This document shows positions 14,598-23,266 of a stretch of DNA of 34,674 bases, in pieces. Both the position numbers and the translations under genes were made by a program. Origin of the DNA: Patescibacteria group bacterium (GTDB lineage: Bacteria > Patescibacteriota > Microgenomatia > Daviesbacterales > UBA10151); contig JAHIVD010000050.1 of assembly GCA_018816815.1 (NCBI GenBank), positions 1 to 34,674 on the forward strand. Direction: 5' to 3'. The notes beneath the pieces are model-generated. The model was given only the letters and a program-made list of their open reading frames with translations. It ran no database searches and was not told the origin of the DNA. Within the stretch, counting starts at the first letter, position 1; the number at the start of each line of letters is the position of its first letter.

Positions 14598-15266
14598 TCA
14601 ACCCCGAAAAAAATCGTTAAATTTTGTTTTTAATATTTTCAGCAATTCCTGGTGTATATCTTGAGGCTTTCTCATCTCTCTATCTTTCATGCAACCGACA
14701 ACATACCAATTGTTTTCTTTTTTTGCAAGAGACAAATAAATTTTATTAGCCTCATCTAAGTGTTTTAAATTTTGTTCGTGAATATCGCGGTGTCTACCAG
14801 CAACATTTTTTTGTCCAATCTTTGGATCAACATTTAAAAGAATCGCCAGATCTTCTTTTGGGATAGCATTAGTTTCATATTCCAAATTGTCCAGCCATTT
14901 AAAAAATGGCTCTCTTTTACCTTTTTCTAAATTCGCACCCATGTGCGCTTTACTGGCGGAAACATACCTGTTAACCAAAACAAGTTTTCCTTTGGAAAGC
15001 CATTTTTCAATCAAGGGTTTTGCCAAAACCCTATCCCCGGCAAAGATACAGGACATAAGATACGAATTCACTTCGTGAATAGAACCAAATTCTCCCTCCA
15101 GGTATCTCTTAATTAATTCTCCATATATATTATCTTTGTATCTTGGAAAACTTATTGTCTCAAAGGGGATTCTTTGTTCTTTCAGATTATTTGCAAGTAA
15201 TTTTATTTGGGTAGTTTTACCGGAACCATCTATTCCGTCAACAACAATCAATAATCCTTTTTTCAT
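14598..15266 (-). CDS. tmk: Thymidylate kinase
   Basis: This enzyme phosphorylates dTMP to dTDP. The P-loop is GIDGSGKTTQIKLL (11-24), and VNRYVSASKAHMGA carries the conserved Arg-Tyr of the NMP-binding region. DLAILLNVDP is the central strand, and GRHRDIHEQ is in the LID region. It has 222 residues, normal for the family. The ATG overlaps the pyrG stop by four bases (ATGA), so it is translationally coupled to CTP synthase. It completes the dTTP route with thyA, dfrA and dcd. Confidence 0.93.
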   Translation of the reverse strand: MKKGLLIVVDGIDGSGKTTQIKLLANNLKEQRIPFETISFPRYKDNIYGELIKRYLEGEFGSIHEVNSYLMSCIFAGDRVLAKPLIEKWLSKGKLVLVNRYVSASKAHMGANLEKGKREPFFKWLDNLEYETNAIPKEDLAILLNVDPKIGQKNVAGRHRDIHEQNLKHLDEANKIYLSLAKKENNWYVVGCMKDREMRKPQDIHQELLKILKTKFNDFFRG

Positions 15267-16879
15267 TCTATATTGATTTTTGAGGCAGCCTTTACAAAAC
15301 CCACAAATAAAGGATGCGGGGTAAGCGGCCTTGATTTTAGTTCCGGATGGAATTGAGTTCCTACAAAAAATGGATGGTTTTTTAGTTCAATTATTTCCAC
15401 TAATTTTCCATTAGGTGAAGTTCCGGAGATGATCAGTCCTTTTTTCATAAATTGATTTAAAAAATGATTATTAAATTCAAACCTATGTCTGTGACGCTCC
15501 GAAACACTGGACTTTCCATACAGGCTGCGGACTAAAGTTCCTTCTTTTAATTTACAATCCCAAGCACCAAGTCTCATTGTTGCCCCGTATTCCCTATTCA
15601 ACAATTTCTTTTCTTGATCAGGCATAATATGGATGACCGGATATTTGGTTTCAGGATCTATTTCCGTAGTATGCGCATCTGGAAGCTGCAAAACACCCCT
15701 GGCATATTCAACTACCGCAAGCTGCATTCCGTAACACAAACCGAAAAACGGGATATTATTTTCTCTGGCATATTTGATAGCAGTAATTTTTCCTTCGATA
15801 TCCCTGGAGCCAAACCCTCCTGGTACTATTACTCCCTGAAATTTTCTTAAAATATTAATATCATCTAAAACCTTTCCTGAATCCAGCCATGTAATTTCCG
15901 GATTTAATCCCTGATTCCAAGCAGCATGTTTAACTGCTTCAATAACAGAGATATATGAATCAGTCAGCGTAAAAGCACCTGTTGCGAAATATTTACCTAC
16001 AATTGCAATCTTAACCGTACCTTTGGTGGAATCAATCTTTTCAACAAACTCCTTCCAATCTTTCAAGTCTTCTTGTTTTCTTTTTAAGCCTAATTTACTA
16101 AGTAATCTATCTGTTAAATTCTGATTTTCGAATGTAATGGGTACTTTATAAATACTATCCATATCAGGCGCAGAAATAATGTCTTCAGGTTCTAATCCTG
16201 TAGTAATAGATAATTTTTTAATTCTTATTTTATCCAGCGGTTTCTCGCTTCTTGCTAAAATTACGTCTGGTTGAATTCCCACAGCATTCAAATCCCGTAC
16301 AGACATCTGGGCAGGTTTGCTTTTCATCTCTCCAATAGAAACAGGGATTGGTAAATATGTAATGTGAGCATGAATAACATCTTCCGGATTTTTCAATTTC
16401 ATTAACCTGTTTGCTTCTAAAAACAAAATATTTTGATATTCACCGGTTGTTCCGCCAATCTCAATAACAACAACATCAGCCTTACTTAATCTACCTGCAT
16501 CTTTAATCCTTTTGATTATTTCTTTTGTGACATATGTCACAACATCAACACATTCTCCGTCATATTCCAAATTCCTCTCCTTTTGAATTACAGATAAATA
16601 CAGCGAACCTTGAGTAGCAATGCTGTTTTTGTCTAAAGACTGCCCTAAAAATCTCTCGTAGTGACCCAAATCCTGATCTGTCTCAGTACCATCATCTAAA
16701 ACAAACACTTCTCCATGTTCAATCGGATTCATAGTCCCGGCATCAACATTCAAATATGGATCCATCTTTATAGGAATAACTTTGTAGCCAGCAGATTTCA
16801 AGAGTAACGCAATCGAGGATGTAGCAATCCCTTTACCTAAACCACTAATAACACCTCCACTGATAAATATATATTTCAT
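15263..16879 (-). CDS. pyrG: CTP synthase
   Basis: This enzyme aminates UTP to CTP with glutamine and ATP. The N-terminal synthetase domain begins KYIFISGGVISGLGKGIATS (P-loop-like). The C-terminal class I glutamine amidotransferase has GGFGSRDIEGK, the nucleophile loop FFGLCYGMQLAVVEYARG, and QFHPELKSRP with the His-Glu pair. It is 538 residues long, normal for the family. The ATG at 16879 was chosen over an in-frame TTG at 16885 because AAGGAG lies 8 bases before the ATG and the protein then begins MKYIFISGG as in homologues. tmk follows with a 4-base overlap. Confidence 0.96.
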   Translation of the reverse strand: MKYIFISGGVISGLGKGIATSSIALLLKSAGYKVIPIKMDPYLNVDAGTMNPIEHGEVFVLDDGTETDQDLGHYERFLGQSLDKNSIATQGSLYLSVIQKERNLEYDGECVDVVTYVTKEIIKRIKDAGRLSKADVVVIEIGGTTGEYQNILFLEANRLMKLKNPEDVIHAHITYLPIPVSIGEMKSKPAQMSVRDLNAVGIQPDVILARSEKPLDKIRIKKLSITTGLEPEDIISAPDMDSIYKVPITFENQNLTDRLLSKLGLKRKQEDLKDWKEFVEKIDSTKGTVKIAIVGKYFATGAFTLTDSYISVIEAVKHAAWNQGLNPEITWLDSGKVLDDINILRKFQGVIVPGGFGSRDIEGKITAIKYARENNIPFFGLCYGMQLAVVEYARGVLQLPDAHTTEIDPETKYPVIHIMPDQEKKLLNREYGATMRLGAWDCKLKEGTLVRSLYGKSSVSERHRHRFEFNNHFLNQFMKKGLIISGTSPNGKLVEIIELKNHPFFVGTQFHPELKSRPLTPHPLFVGFVKAASKINIE

Positions 16880-16887
16880 GCACAAAA

Positions 16888-16893
16888 CTCCTT
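16888..16893 (-). promoter_or_regulatory. Shine-Dalgarno site that fixes the pyrG start
   Basis: AAGGAG on the minus strand is 8 bases before the ATG at 16879-16877 and too close to the alternative TTG at 16885, so it supports the ATG. Confidence 0.7.
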
Positions 16894-17053
16894 AAAGGGA
16901 ACCTATTTTAAACTAACTGAAGTATTTTGAGGCCCTCATAATAATACTAAATCCGGATCCCCGTGTCAAATTTCAATTGTTGTACGCTGTCCAGGACATA
17001 CTATACGCTTTTTACACAAAAAAGGTGGGCTGGGTGTTAGAAAACGGTATGCT

Positions 17054-19141
17054 TTAACTTGAAGTTTTAGGAGCTGCTGCTGACTTTGGTTTAGTCCAGC
17101 TTGCAAACTTACAACCAGGCCAGTTTTTGCAACCGTAAAAAGTTTTACGGCGGCGGGTGTGTCTTATGACAATATCTCCTCCGTCTAAGGAACATTTAAC
17201 ATTAATTTTCTCTTCCAAAGATTCTGTATGTTTACATTCAGGAAAACCAGAACATGCCAGGAATTTTCCAAACCTGCCTATTTTAATAACCAGTTCTTTG
17301 CCACACTCCGGACATTTCTTTCCAGCAAATTGAACTTCTATCTTAACTTTTTTAGCAATCTTTTTGGTTTGTTCAAGTTTCTTTTCAAATGGTTCATAAA
17401 AAGTCTTAATTATCGGTTTCCATTCACGTTCACCTCTTGCTATTTCATCCAGCTCATCTTCCATCCTGGCAGTAAAAGCATAATCAAGAATATCCGCAAA
17501 ATATTCCATCAGGAAATCAGTTACAGTCATCCCTAAAACAGTTGGGACAAATTTTTTCTCTTTCATTTCCACATAAAACCTCTCTTGGATCGTTGATAAA
17601 ACAGGCGCATAAGTGCTGGGACGACCAATGCCTAGTTTTTCTAATTCTTTAATCAGGGAAGCTTCTGTATATCTTGGTGGAAATTCTGTAAAATGCTGGC
17701 CAGGCAAAAGCTTAATAAGATTAAGGTGCTGATTTTCCGGCATTTTTGGCAATATTTGTTTTACCTTGTCCTTATCTTTTTCTGCGTCTTTGCCGTAAAG
17801 CTTTAACCATCCATCAAATTTCATTACACTGCCTGTTGCTCTTAATAAGTAATCTTTTATCTGCTGTTTTTTCTCTTCTGCAACAGTTGCTGTCACATCC
17901 ACCGAGGTTTGATCCATCACTGCCTCTTTCATCTGGCAAGCTACAAATCTCTTCCAAATCAGATCATACAATCTGACATGATCTTTATTCAACGAAAATT
18001 TTCGCTTCTTAGAACTGCTTTGCTTGCTAATATCTAACAACTGCATATTTACACTCGTTGGCCTAATTGCTTCGTGAGCCTCCTGAGCATTTCTTGATTT
18101 GGATTTGAAAATTCTTGGAATATTTGGCAAGTAAACTTTACCAATGGATTCATTGATGTAGGCTCTGACTGCTGTAATTGCTTGAGTAGATAAATTAACT
18201 GAATCTGTTCTCATGTAAGTTATAAATCCGCGTTCGTATAAAGCTTGCGAAAGCATCATGGTCTTTCTGGGCGAATACCCTAAACGATTAGCCGCTGTCT
18301 GCTGCAGTGTTGAGGTAGTAAAAGGCGGGTAAGGGAAACGTCTGACTTCCTTTTGAGTAACTTTGGAAACTAAATATTTTGCCTTTTCTAAATTATTAAC
18401 ATGCTCGTCTGCTGCCTTTTTATTCTTGATTTCCAGATTTTTACCGTTTTGCTTGATAACTGTAGCAACAAATTTAGATTTTTTATTTTCAACATTTACC
18501 TGAAGCTCTACTTCTATAACCCAATATTCTTCAGGCTTAAAAGCTAATACTTCTTTTTCTCTTTCCACTATCAGCCGAAGAGCCACTGATTGAACCCGAC
18601 CGGCAGATAATCCCTTCTTTACCTTTTCCCAAAGCAAAGGAGAAAGTTTATAACCTACTAGCCTATCCAAAATCCTTCTTGCTTGTTGAGCATCCACCAA
18701 TTTAATATCTATCTCCTTAGGATTTTCAAAAGCTTCTTTAATAGCGTTTTCAGTAATTTCATGAAAAACTACTCGTTTAATTTCTATCTTCTTTTTTTTA
18801 TCTTTAGCAGTAATTTGTTTGTCTTTTAAAGCAGTCTGTTGGGAATCAGACAATAACTGTTCCAAGTGCCATGCAATTGCTTCGCCTTCACGATCCAAAT
18901 CTGTTGCCAGCCAAAGAGTGCTTATATTTTTAGCCATTTTTTTGAGCTCATTAACTCTTTTTCTTTTATCTCTTGGGATAATATATCTAGGCTCAAAATT
19001 GTTGTCGACATCTACACCTAATTCGCTTTTTGGCAAATCCCTAACATGCCCCATTGAGGCCTCGATTTGATATTTATCACCCAAAAACCTCTGCAAAGTT
19101 CTAGCTTTAACTGGACTTTCTACTATCACAAGATTACTCAT
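17054..19141 (-). CDS. topA: DNA topoisomerase I (type IA)
   Basis: This enzyme relaxes negative supercoils by single-strand passage. The Toprim domain starts LVIVESPVKARTL and holds the acidic triad in ATDLDREGE (D81, D83, E85). The catalytic Tyr is Y309 in YERGFITYMRTDS. Conserved KGLSAGRVQSVALR lies at 176-189. Two C-terminal zinc ribbons follow: CPECGKELVIKIGRFGKFLA with CSGFPEC, and C-x(n)-C ending GCKNWPGCKF. At 695 residues it is shorter than E. coli TopA (865) because it has fewer C-terminal repeats. A 174-base gap separates it from pyrG, in which I see no gene or convincing terminator. Confidence 0.96.
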   Translation of the reverse strand: MSNLVIVESPVKARTLQRFLGDKYQIEASMGHVRDLPKSELGVDVDNNFEPRYIIPRDKRKRVNELKKMAKNISTLWLATDLDREGEAIAWHLEQLLSDSQQTALKDKQITAKDKKKKIEIKRVVFHEITENAIKEAFENPKEIDIKLVDAQQARRILDRLVGYKLSPLLWEKVKKGLSAGRVQSVALRLIVEREKEVLAFKPEEYWVIEVELQVNVENKKSKFVATVIKQNGKNLEIKNKKAADEHVNNLEKAKYLVSKVTQKEVRRFPYPPFTTSTLQQTAANRLGYSPRKTMMLSQALYERGFITYMRTDSVNLSTQAITAVRAYINESIGKVYLPNIPRIFKSKSRNAQEAHEAIRPTSVNMQLLDISKQSSSKKRKFSLNKDHVRLYDLIWKRFVACQMKEAVMDQTSVDVTATVAEEKKQQIKDYLLRATGSVMKFDGWLKLYGKDAEKDKDKVKQILPKMPENQHLNLIKLLPGQHFTEFPPRYTEASLIKELEKLGIGRPSTYAPVLSTIQERFYVEMKEKKFVPTVLGMTVTDFLMEYFADILDYAFTARMEDELDEIARGEREWKPIIKTFYEPFEKKLEQTKKIAKKVKIEVQFAGKKCPECGKELVIKIGRFGKFLACSGFPECKHTESLEEKINVKCSLDGGDIVIRHTRRRKTFYGCKNWPGCKFASWTKPKSAAAPKTSS

Positions 19142-19187
19142 ATCGTTTTACTGTTGCGTAATTGTAGCTTGTTTGTCAATACTTCAC

Positions 19188-19427
19188 TTAAAAATCAGAA
19201 TCCAAAACTTGAGGGTTCACTTTTTCTAGTTCCAAGTTTAAATCAGTAGAAGCATCAAATTTAAAAGTCTTTGGGGCATTTGGTGTGGCAACCGGCACAG
19301 GAGTTGGTGATTGATGGGTTTCTTTTGTAAAACTTGGGTTTATCAATTTCCCTTTAGTATTAACAAAAGAAATCAAACAAACCACTGTCAAAATTATTAA
19401 TGCAAAAACTAAAAAGATCTTTTTCAT
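19188..19427 (-). CDS. Small exported or membrane-anchored protein, unknown
   Basis: This 79-residue protein begins MKKIFLVFALIILTVVCLIS, a signal peptide or single anchor. It is followed by a short Pro/Thr/Val-rich stretch (about 40-53) and an acidic end. It has no known motif. It overlaps the upstream gene by one base (TAATG), so the two are probably made together. It lies 46 bases before topA. Confidence 0.55.
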   Translation of the reverse strand: MKKIFLVFALIILTVVCLISFVNTKGKLINPSFTKETHQSPTPVPVATPNAPKTFKFDASTDLNLELEKVNPQVLDSDF

Positions 19428-19801
19428 TAAAGTGCCTTAGCAACTTCTCCTTTAGCTTTTAAGACTTTTCCTTTTAAAACTTCTAACCCGGAACGAAGAT
19501 TGCTGCTGGAAGAAGATTTTTGAGCTCTTTGATAAGCAATTGCCTCAGCCGCAAATGTCACCCAATAGTCAGCAGATTTTATAGCATCATCTATCCCGCC
19601 AAAAGCCACTCTGGTTTCTGTGATACCTTTTCTGTCTTTCACCTCATCCATAATAGCAGCCATCCTGCTGACGTCTTCCTCAAACCTGTCACAAACCTTT
19701 TGATTAGTCTGGTATAAAAGATTTGCCTCTACAGTGGTTGCAGACACTGTAATTGGTAAAACAATTATCAATATTCCAAGAAGCAAAATTATTTTCTTCA
19801 C
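19427..19801 (-). CDS. Small secreted helical protein, unknown
   Basis: The 124-residue protein starts with GTG (19801-19799) and a signal peptide (MKKIILLLGILIIVLPITVSA, cut probably after about residue 21). The mature part is helical, with one Cys, a Ser run (95-100) and a Lys/Ala-rich end. I recognise no family. The position, coupled to another exported small protein, suggests a shared envelope role, which is inference only. Confidence 0.6.
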   Translation of the reverse strand: MKKIILLLGILIIVLPITVSATTVEANLLYQTNQKVCDRFEEDVSRMAAIMDEVKDRKGITETRVAFGGIDDAIKSADYWVTFAAEAIAYQRAQKSSSSSNLRSGLEVLKGKVLKAKGEVAKAL

Positions 19802-19816
19802 ACTTTTAGCATAACA

Positions 19817-19921
19817 CTAATACCGTCTATATTTATCATGTTTACCAATATCAATAGAGGATGCCATATTTTTTTCCTGCCAAATAAAAAATATTCTGTC
19901 ACTTTTATTTAGAGGAGACAT
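19817..19921 (-). pseudogene. C-terminal stub of a RelE/ParE-type toxin
   Basis: A 34-codon ORF starts inside the end of the antitoxin gene (ATG 19921-19919) and ends at TAG 19819-19817. Its residues KSDRIFFIWQEKN and IDIGKHDKYRRY resemble the last beta-strands of RelE-superfamily toxins. The 50 or more N-terminal residues that such toxins need are absent, and the frame closes soon upstream. It looks as if most of the toxin gene was deleted, leaving the start overlap and the C-terminus. The catalytic function is presumably lost. Confidence 0.5.
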
Positions 19922-20177
19922 TTTTTTCGAGCTCTTTTAAATCTTGTTTTAATTCCTCAGAGGTTTTAGTCACTTTAGTTTTCTTGAATTTAGATTCTTT
20001 AAGCGCTTGTTTTACAAGTAATTCCAGTTGTATTTTTTCCAAAAGATCAAGACCAATGATGGCACCAAGAGGCTTATTGTTAGCCATAACAATAATAGGT
20101 TCTTTGGATTTATTGGCTTGTTGCAAAACCTTTTTATACTCTCTTTGAATTTGTCTTGCTGATATTGTGGTAAACAT
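19905..20177 (-). CDS. Phd/YefM-type antitoxin, now without a full toxin
   Basis: The 90-residue protein has the Phd/YefM pattern. MFTTISARQIQREYKKVLQQ is the DNA-binding start, followed by SKEPIIVMANNKPLGAIIGLDLLEKIQ (33-59) and a charged C-terminal helix that would wrap the toxin. Such proteins neutralise a RelE/ParE-type partner and repress their own operon. Downstream only a 34-codon stub of a toxin remains, overlapping the end of this gene in another frame. It may survive as a free repressor or as an anti-addiction module. Confidence 0.8.
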   Translation of the reverse strand: MFTTISARQIQREYKKVLQQANKSKEPIIVMANNKPLGAIIGLDLLEKIQLELLVKQALKESKFKKTKVTKTSEELKQDLKELEKNVSSK

Positions 20178-20235
20178 ATATTTATATAATATATTGATCA
20201 GATATGTATGTCAAGATGACATAAAATTGAAATCT

Positions 20236-22752
20236 CTACGGAGCCAGCAGCTCTACCCCTGCTTTGAATATTTGACCTTTAACCAATTTATTTTCCAAAA
20301 TTAACCTGGAAAGTCTGGCCTCTAGCGTATTTTGTAAAAGTCTTCTCATGGGTCTGGCACCTAAGACCGAATCAAACCCTTTCTTGGCAAACTCCTCAAT
20401 AAGAACCATATTAAATTCAACCAAATAACCTTTTTCTTTCATCCGTTTTTGCAAGGAATTAAGCTTTATTTTTACAACTTTTTTTAAGTCTTCCGGAGAT
20501 AATGGTTTGAACAACACAACTTCATCAAACCTGTTAACAAGTTCCGGCTTGAAAACTTTAAACAACTCCTCATTAACCTGCTTATCTATCTCTTCCATAG
20601 TCCGACCCTGACGTAAACCTTCTGCAATAATTAGACTTCCGGCATTTGAAGTAGCAATAATAATGGTATTGGTAAAATCCACTGTCCGCCCGCTTGCGTC
20701 AGTCAATCTTCCATCCTCCAATACTTGTAAAAACAGGGTTACAATTTTTGGGTTTGCTTTTTCAAATTCATCCAAAAGCAACAAAGCATAAGGTCTTTGT
20801 CTAACAGCTTCTGTTAATTGCCCTTCTTCTCTTGGCCCACCAATTAGCCGATTTATTGATTCTTGAGTTTGATACTCAGACATATCAAACCTCACATATG
20901 CCCCTTCTGTTTTGAAATATATCTGAGCCAAAGTTTTAGCTAACTCAGTTTTACCAACACCTGTTGGTCCGACAAAAAGAAACGACCCGATTGGTCTAGC
21001 CTCTTCTCTTAAACCAGTAACAGACCGCCTCAAAGTATCAGCTACAGCTTTAACTGCTGGTTCTTGGTCTATCATTCTTTTATGAATTTCATCTTCTAAA
21101 TTAAGCAATTCATGTTTATCAGCACTGTCAACATCTATCAAAGGTGCTTTCACTCTTGAGGAAATAACTCTTCTGATAACCTCTTTTGTTACCCATTTGT
21201 TTACAGATTGAGTTAATGCCTCTTTTAAAACACTTATAGCAGAATCTGGCAAAACCCGGTCATGAATTAATTTTTGAGTAAGCGCCACTGCAGTTTTTAT
21301 AGCTATAAAAGTGACTTTTATTTTATCCTTTCTTTCAGTCTCTATGGCGCGGTATTCTAGAATAGCTAAAGTGTCCTGCTCGGTGGCAGGAGAAAGTTCA
21401 ATTTTTCTAAAAATTCTGGCAAAAGAGCCATTTTTTTCTAAAACCCGGGTGTAATTTTCCGCCTCTGTTGTGCCGATAAATTGAAAAATTCCCAATTCCA
21501 AATATGGTTGCATCAGGGAATACAGATTTAGACTACTACCTACCTCACCCATGCCTAATTCGTGAATTTCCTCTATAGCAATAATGATATTCTGCGCAAA
21601 TCCTACCTCCTCAAAAATTGTCTTCACCCGATCTGCCAAATCACCCTGCGTCTTAATTCCTGATAAAAGTTTTGTAAGATCCAACAACACTAACCTTTTT
21701 GTAGCCAAAGCACTTGGCGCATCTCCTGCTACTATTTGTTTAGCCAAATAACAAAGCGTTGTTGTTTTACCGGAACCAGGGGCACCAACCAAAATAACAT
21801 TCATACCTGTTTGTTGAGACAAAATATTAACTACATCTTTCAAGACATTTTCTTCCCGAATTAAATCAGGGAAAAACTTTGAAGCTGCTTCTTTTGTTAA
21901 ATCCTCACTTACCAAATCCAAATTAGGCGTAGGTGCTCCTAACCATCCTCTGTTTGTACCTCTTAAATGATGAATAGTGAAATCTTCATCCCAGATACAC
22001 ACCCTTCTCCAGGTATTTTTTTTCTTTTCCAGATAAATCAATGCTTGTTTAAAATCATCAACCGTTAATTCAAATCTAGCTAAACTAGCTTCAATATGGG
22101 GAATTTCCTCAAGGATAGCTACAAAAAAATGGCGGGGGCCTAAGTGCAAACTTCCGCAAATCTTTCCAAGCTCATATGCTCTTTTTACTGTCACATTTAT
22201 GTCAGTTATTTCAAAGGTAAGCAAATTGTTGAAACTATTTAACCGGATCTCCAGATTAGATAATAAATCTATAACTTCCCGATCTAAAATAATCTTTTTA
22301 AAATTCAGATTTTTCTTTTTTATTCTGGAGGCTTGCCATAAATTATCCTTTTGAACTTGCCAAATTTTCTTATGGGGATGAGAAACTATATTTATCAAAA
22401 AAAGCCCTAACCCGCTCAAAAATATAACCCTGCTTAAAATCTGCGGAGTATCAAGAACAGCTAACACAGGCATCATAAGCCAGCAGCAACCTATTGCAAA
22501 CATAACTATGGTAGCAATCAAAAAAGCAAACAATCCAATCAAAATCCGCCCCACCCGGAAGATAAAACTTAAAATCCTGCCAACAATTGAAGTATCATGA
22601 AAAAGCGGTGTAAGGATCAATCTCCACATCAACCCCACCGCTAAATCTTCCTCCAAAAGAAGCATTAAATTTTTCCATGTTCTAATAAAAAAAACAATGC
22701 TTTCCGGATACCAGAATTTGAATATTTGAATTGGTGCTGCTAAATATTTCAT
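20236..22752 (-). CDS. Membrane-anchored double AAA+ ATPase of the ClpA/B/C type
   Basis: Residues 1-125 hold two or more hydrophobic segments (about 60-98 and 105-124), absent from normal Clp proteins. A Clp-N-like region follows (about 185-245). AAA domain 1 has Walker A GAPGSGKT (323-330) and a Walker B with E394-E395 where Asp-Glu is usual. Domain 2 has GPTGVGKT (595-602), LLLLDEFEKA (657-666), the RLTDASGRTVDF region and sensor-2 GARPMRR. The D1 pore loop, normally KYRG, reads KTQG. In D2 the stretch between RLIG and GQLTEAV is only GPREE, so the GYVG pore loop is missing. There is no ClpB middle coiled coil and no clear VGF/IGL ClpP loop. It is probably an inner-membrane ATPase facing the cytoplasm. 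Its substrate is unknown, and classic threading looks impaired. Confidence 0.85.
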   Translation of the reverse strand: MKYLAAPIQIFKFWYPESIVFFIRTWKNLMLLLEEDLAVGLMWRLILTPLFHDTSIVGRILSFIFRVGRILIGLFAFLIATIVMFAIGCCWLMMPVLAVLDTPQILSRVIFLSGLGLFLINIVSHPHKKIWQVQKDNLWQASRIKKKNLNFKKIILDREVIDLLSNLEIRLNSFNNLLTFEITDINVTVKRAYELGKICGSLHLGPRHFFVAILEEIPHIEASLARFELTVDDFKQALIYLEKKKNTWRRVCIWDEDFTIHHLRGTNRGWLGAPTPNLDLVSEDLTKEAASKFFPDLIREENVLKDVVNILSQQTGMNVILVGAPGSGKTTTLCYLAKQIVAGDAPSALATKRLVLLDLTKLLSGIKTQGDLADRVKTIFEEVGFAQNIIIAIEEIHELGMGEVGSSLNLYSLMQPYLELGIFQFIGTTEAENYTRVLEKNGSFARIFRKIELSPATEQDTLAILEYRAIETERKDKIKVTFIAIKTAVALTQKLIHDRVLPDSAISVLKEALTQSVNKWVTKEVIRRVISSRVKAPLIDVDSADKHELLNLEDEIHKRMIDQEPAVKAVADTLRRSVTGLREEARPIGSFLFVGPTGVGKTELAKTLAQIYFKTEGAYVRFDMSEYQTQESINRLIGGPREEGQLTEAVRQRPYALLLLDEFEKANPKIVTLFLQVLEDGRLTDASGRTVDFTNTIIIATSNAGSLIIAEGLRQGRTMEEIDKQVNEELFKVFKPELVNRFDEVVLFKPLSPEDLKKVVKIKLNSLQKRMKEKGYLVEFNMVLIEEFAKKGFDSVLGARPMRRLLQNTLEARLSRLILENKLVKGQIFKAGVELLAP

Positions 22753-22887
22753 ATTATTAATATTCTTTTTTATCCCACGTTTTATCCTACGTTTGATGTA
22801 AAATCTACATATATAATTTATCCATACATTTTATCTATAGTATTTTCTATGCGGATTCGGTTTTCACAAAAAACACAATAACTTACA

Positions 22888-23241
22888 TCATCTTGCTCTT
22901 ACTAAATTACCCTCTGTGTCCAATTCAACAAAGTGTTGAGCTCTACCTTCAATGTATGCAGGACATTGATTCTCCGGCAGATCATCAATTGATAATCTAG
23001 GACTATGAACAATATCTACAATCCACCCAGACATCAAAGCATTTGAAAGACAAGGACCAGTTGAAAAATCCACTTTCATCGCCTTTCTTTGACGATACAA
23101 AAAATTTGCTTGATTAATAGCAGTTTCAATTTCACTTTTAGGAGTAATCCTTTGTTCGAAGCCGTTAAAAAAATAAGTAGTCGCAAAGCCTGTCAAAACT
23201 ATAACAATTAGTGCGATGGCAAATAAAGTTAATTTGGGCAT
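22888..23241 (-). CDS. Small membrane-anchored protein, unknown
   Basis: About 117 residues: one N-terminal membrane segment (about 4-24), then a helix EIETAINQANFLYRQRKAM, and an extracytoplasmic domain with two Cys (in GPCLSNA and NQCPAY) that could form a disulfide. The end is VELDTEGNLVRAR. No family is recognised. The ATG at 23241 is preferred to a GTG at 23247. It lies between dprA and the Clp-like gene, 135 bases before the latter. Confidence 0.6.
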   Translation of the reverse strand: MPKLTLFAIALIVIVLTGFATTYFFNGFEQRITPKSEIETAINQANFLYRQRKAMKVDFSTGPCLSNALMSGWIVDIVHSPRLSIDDLPENQCPAYIEGRAQHFVELDTEGNLVRAR

Positions 23242-23266
23242 AATCACGTTTTTTTGTCTTTAATTC

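Noticed and set aside
16880..17053. Possible tRNA or small RNA in the pyrG-topA gap
   Set aside because: No cloverleaf, terminator or promoter pattern could be supported.
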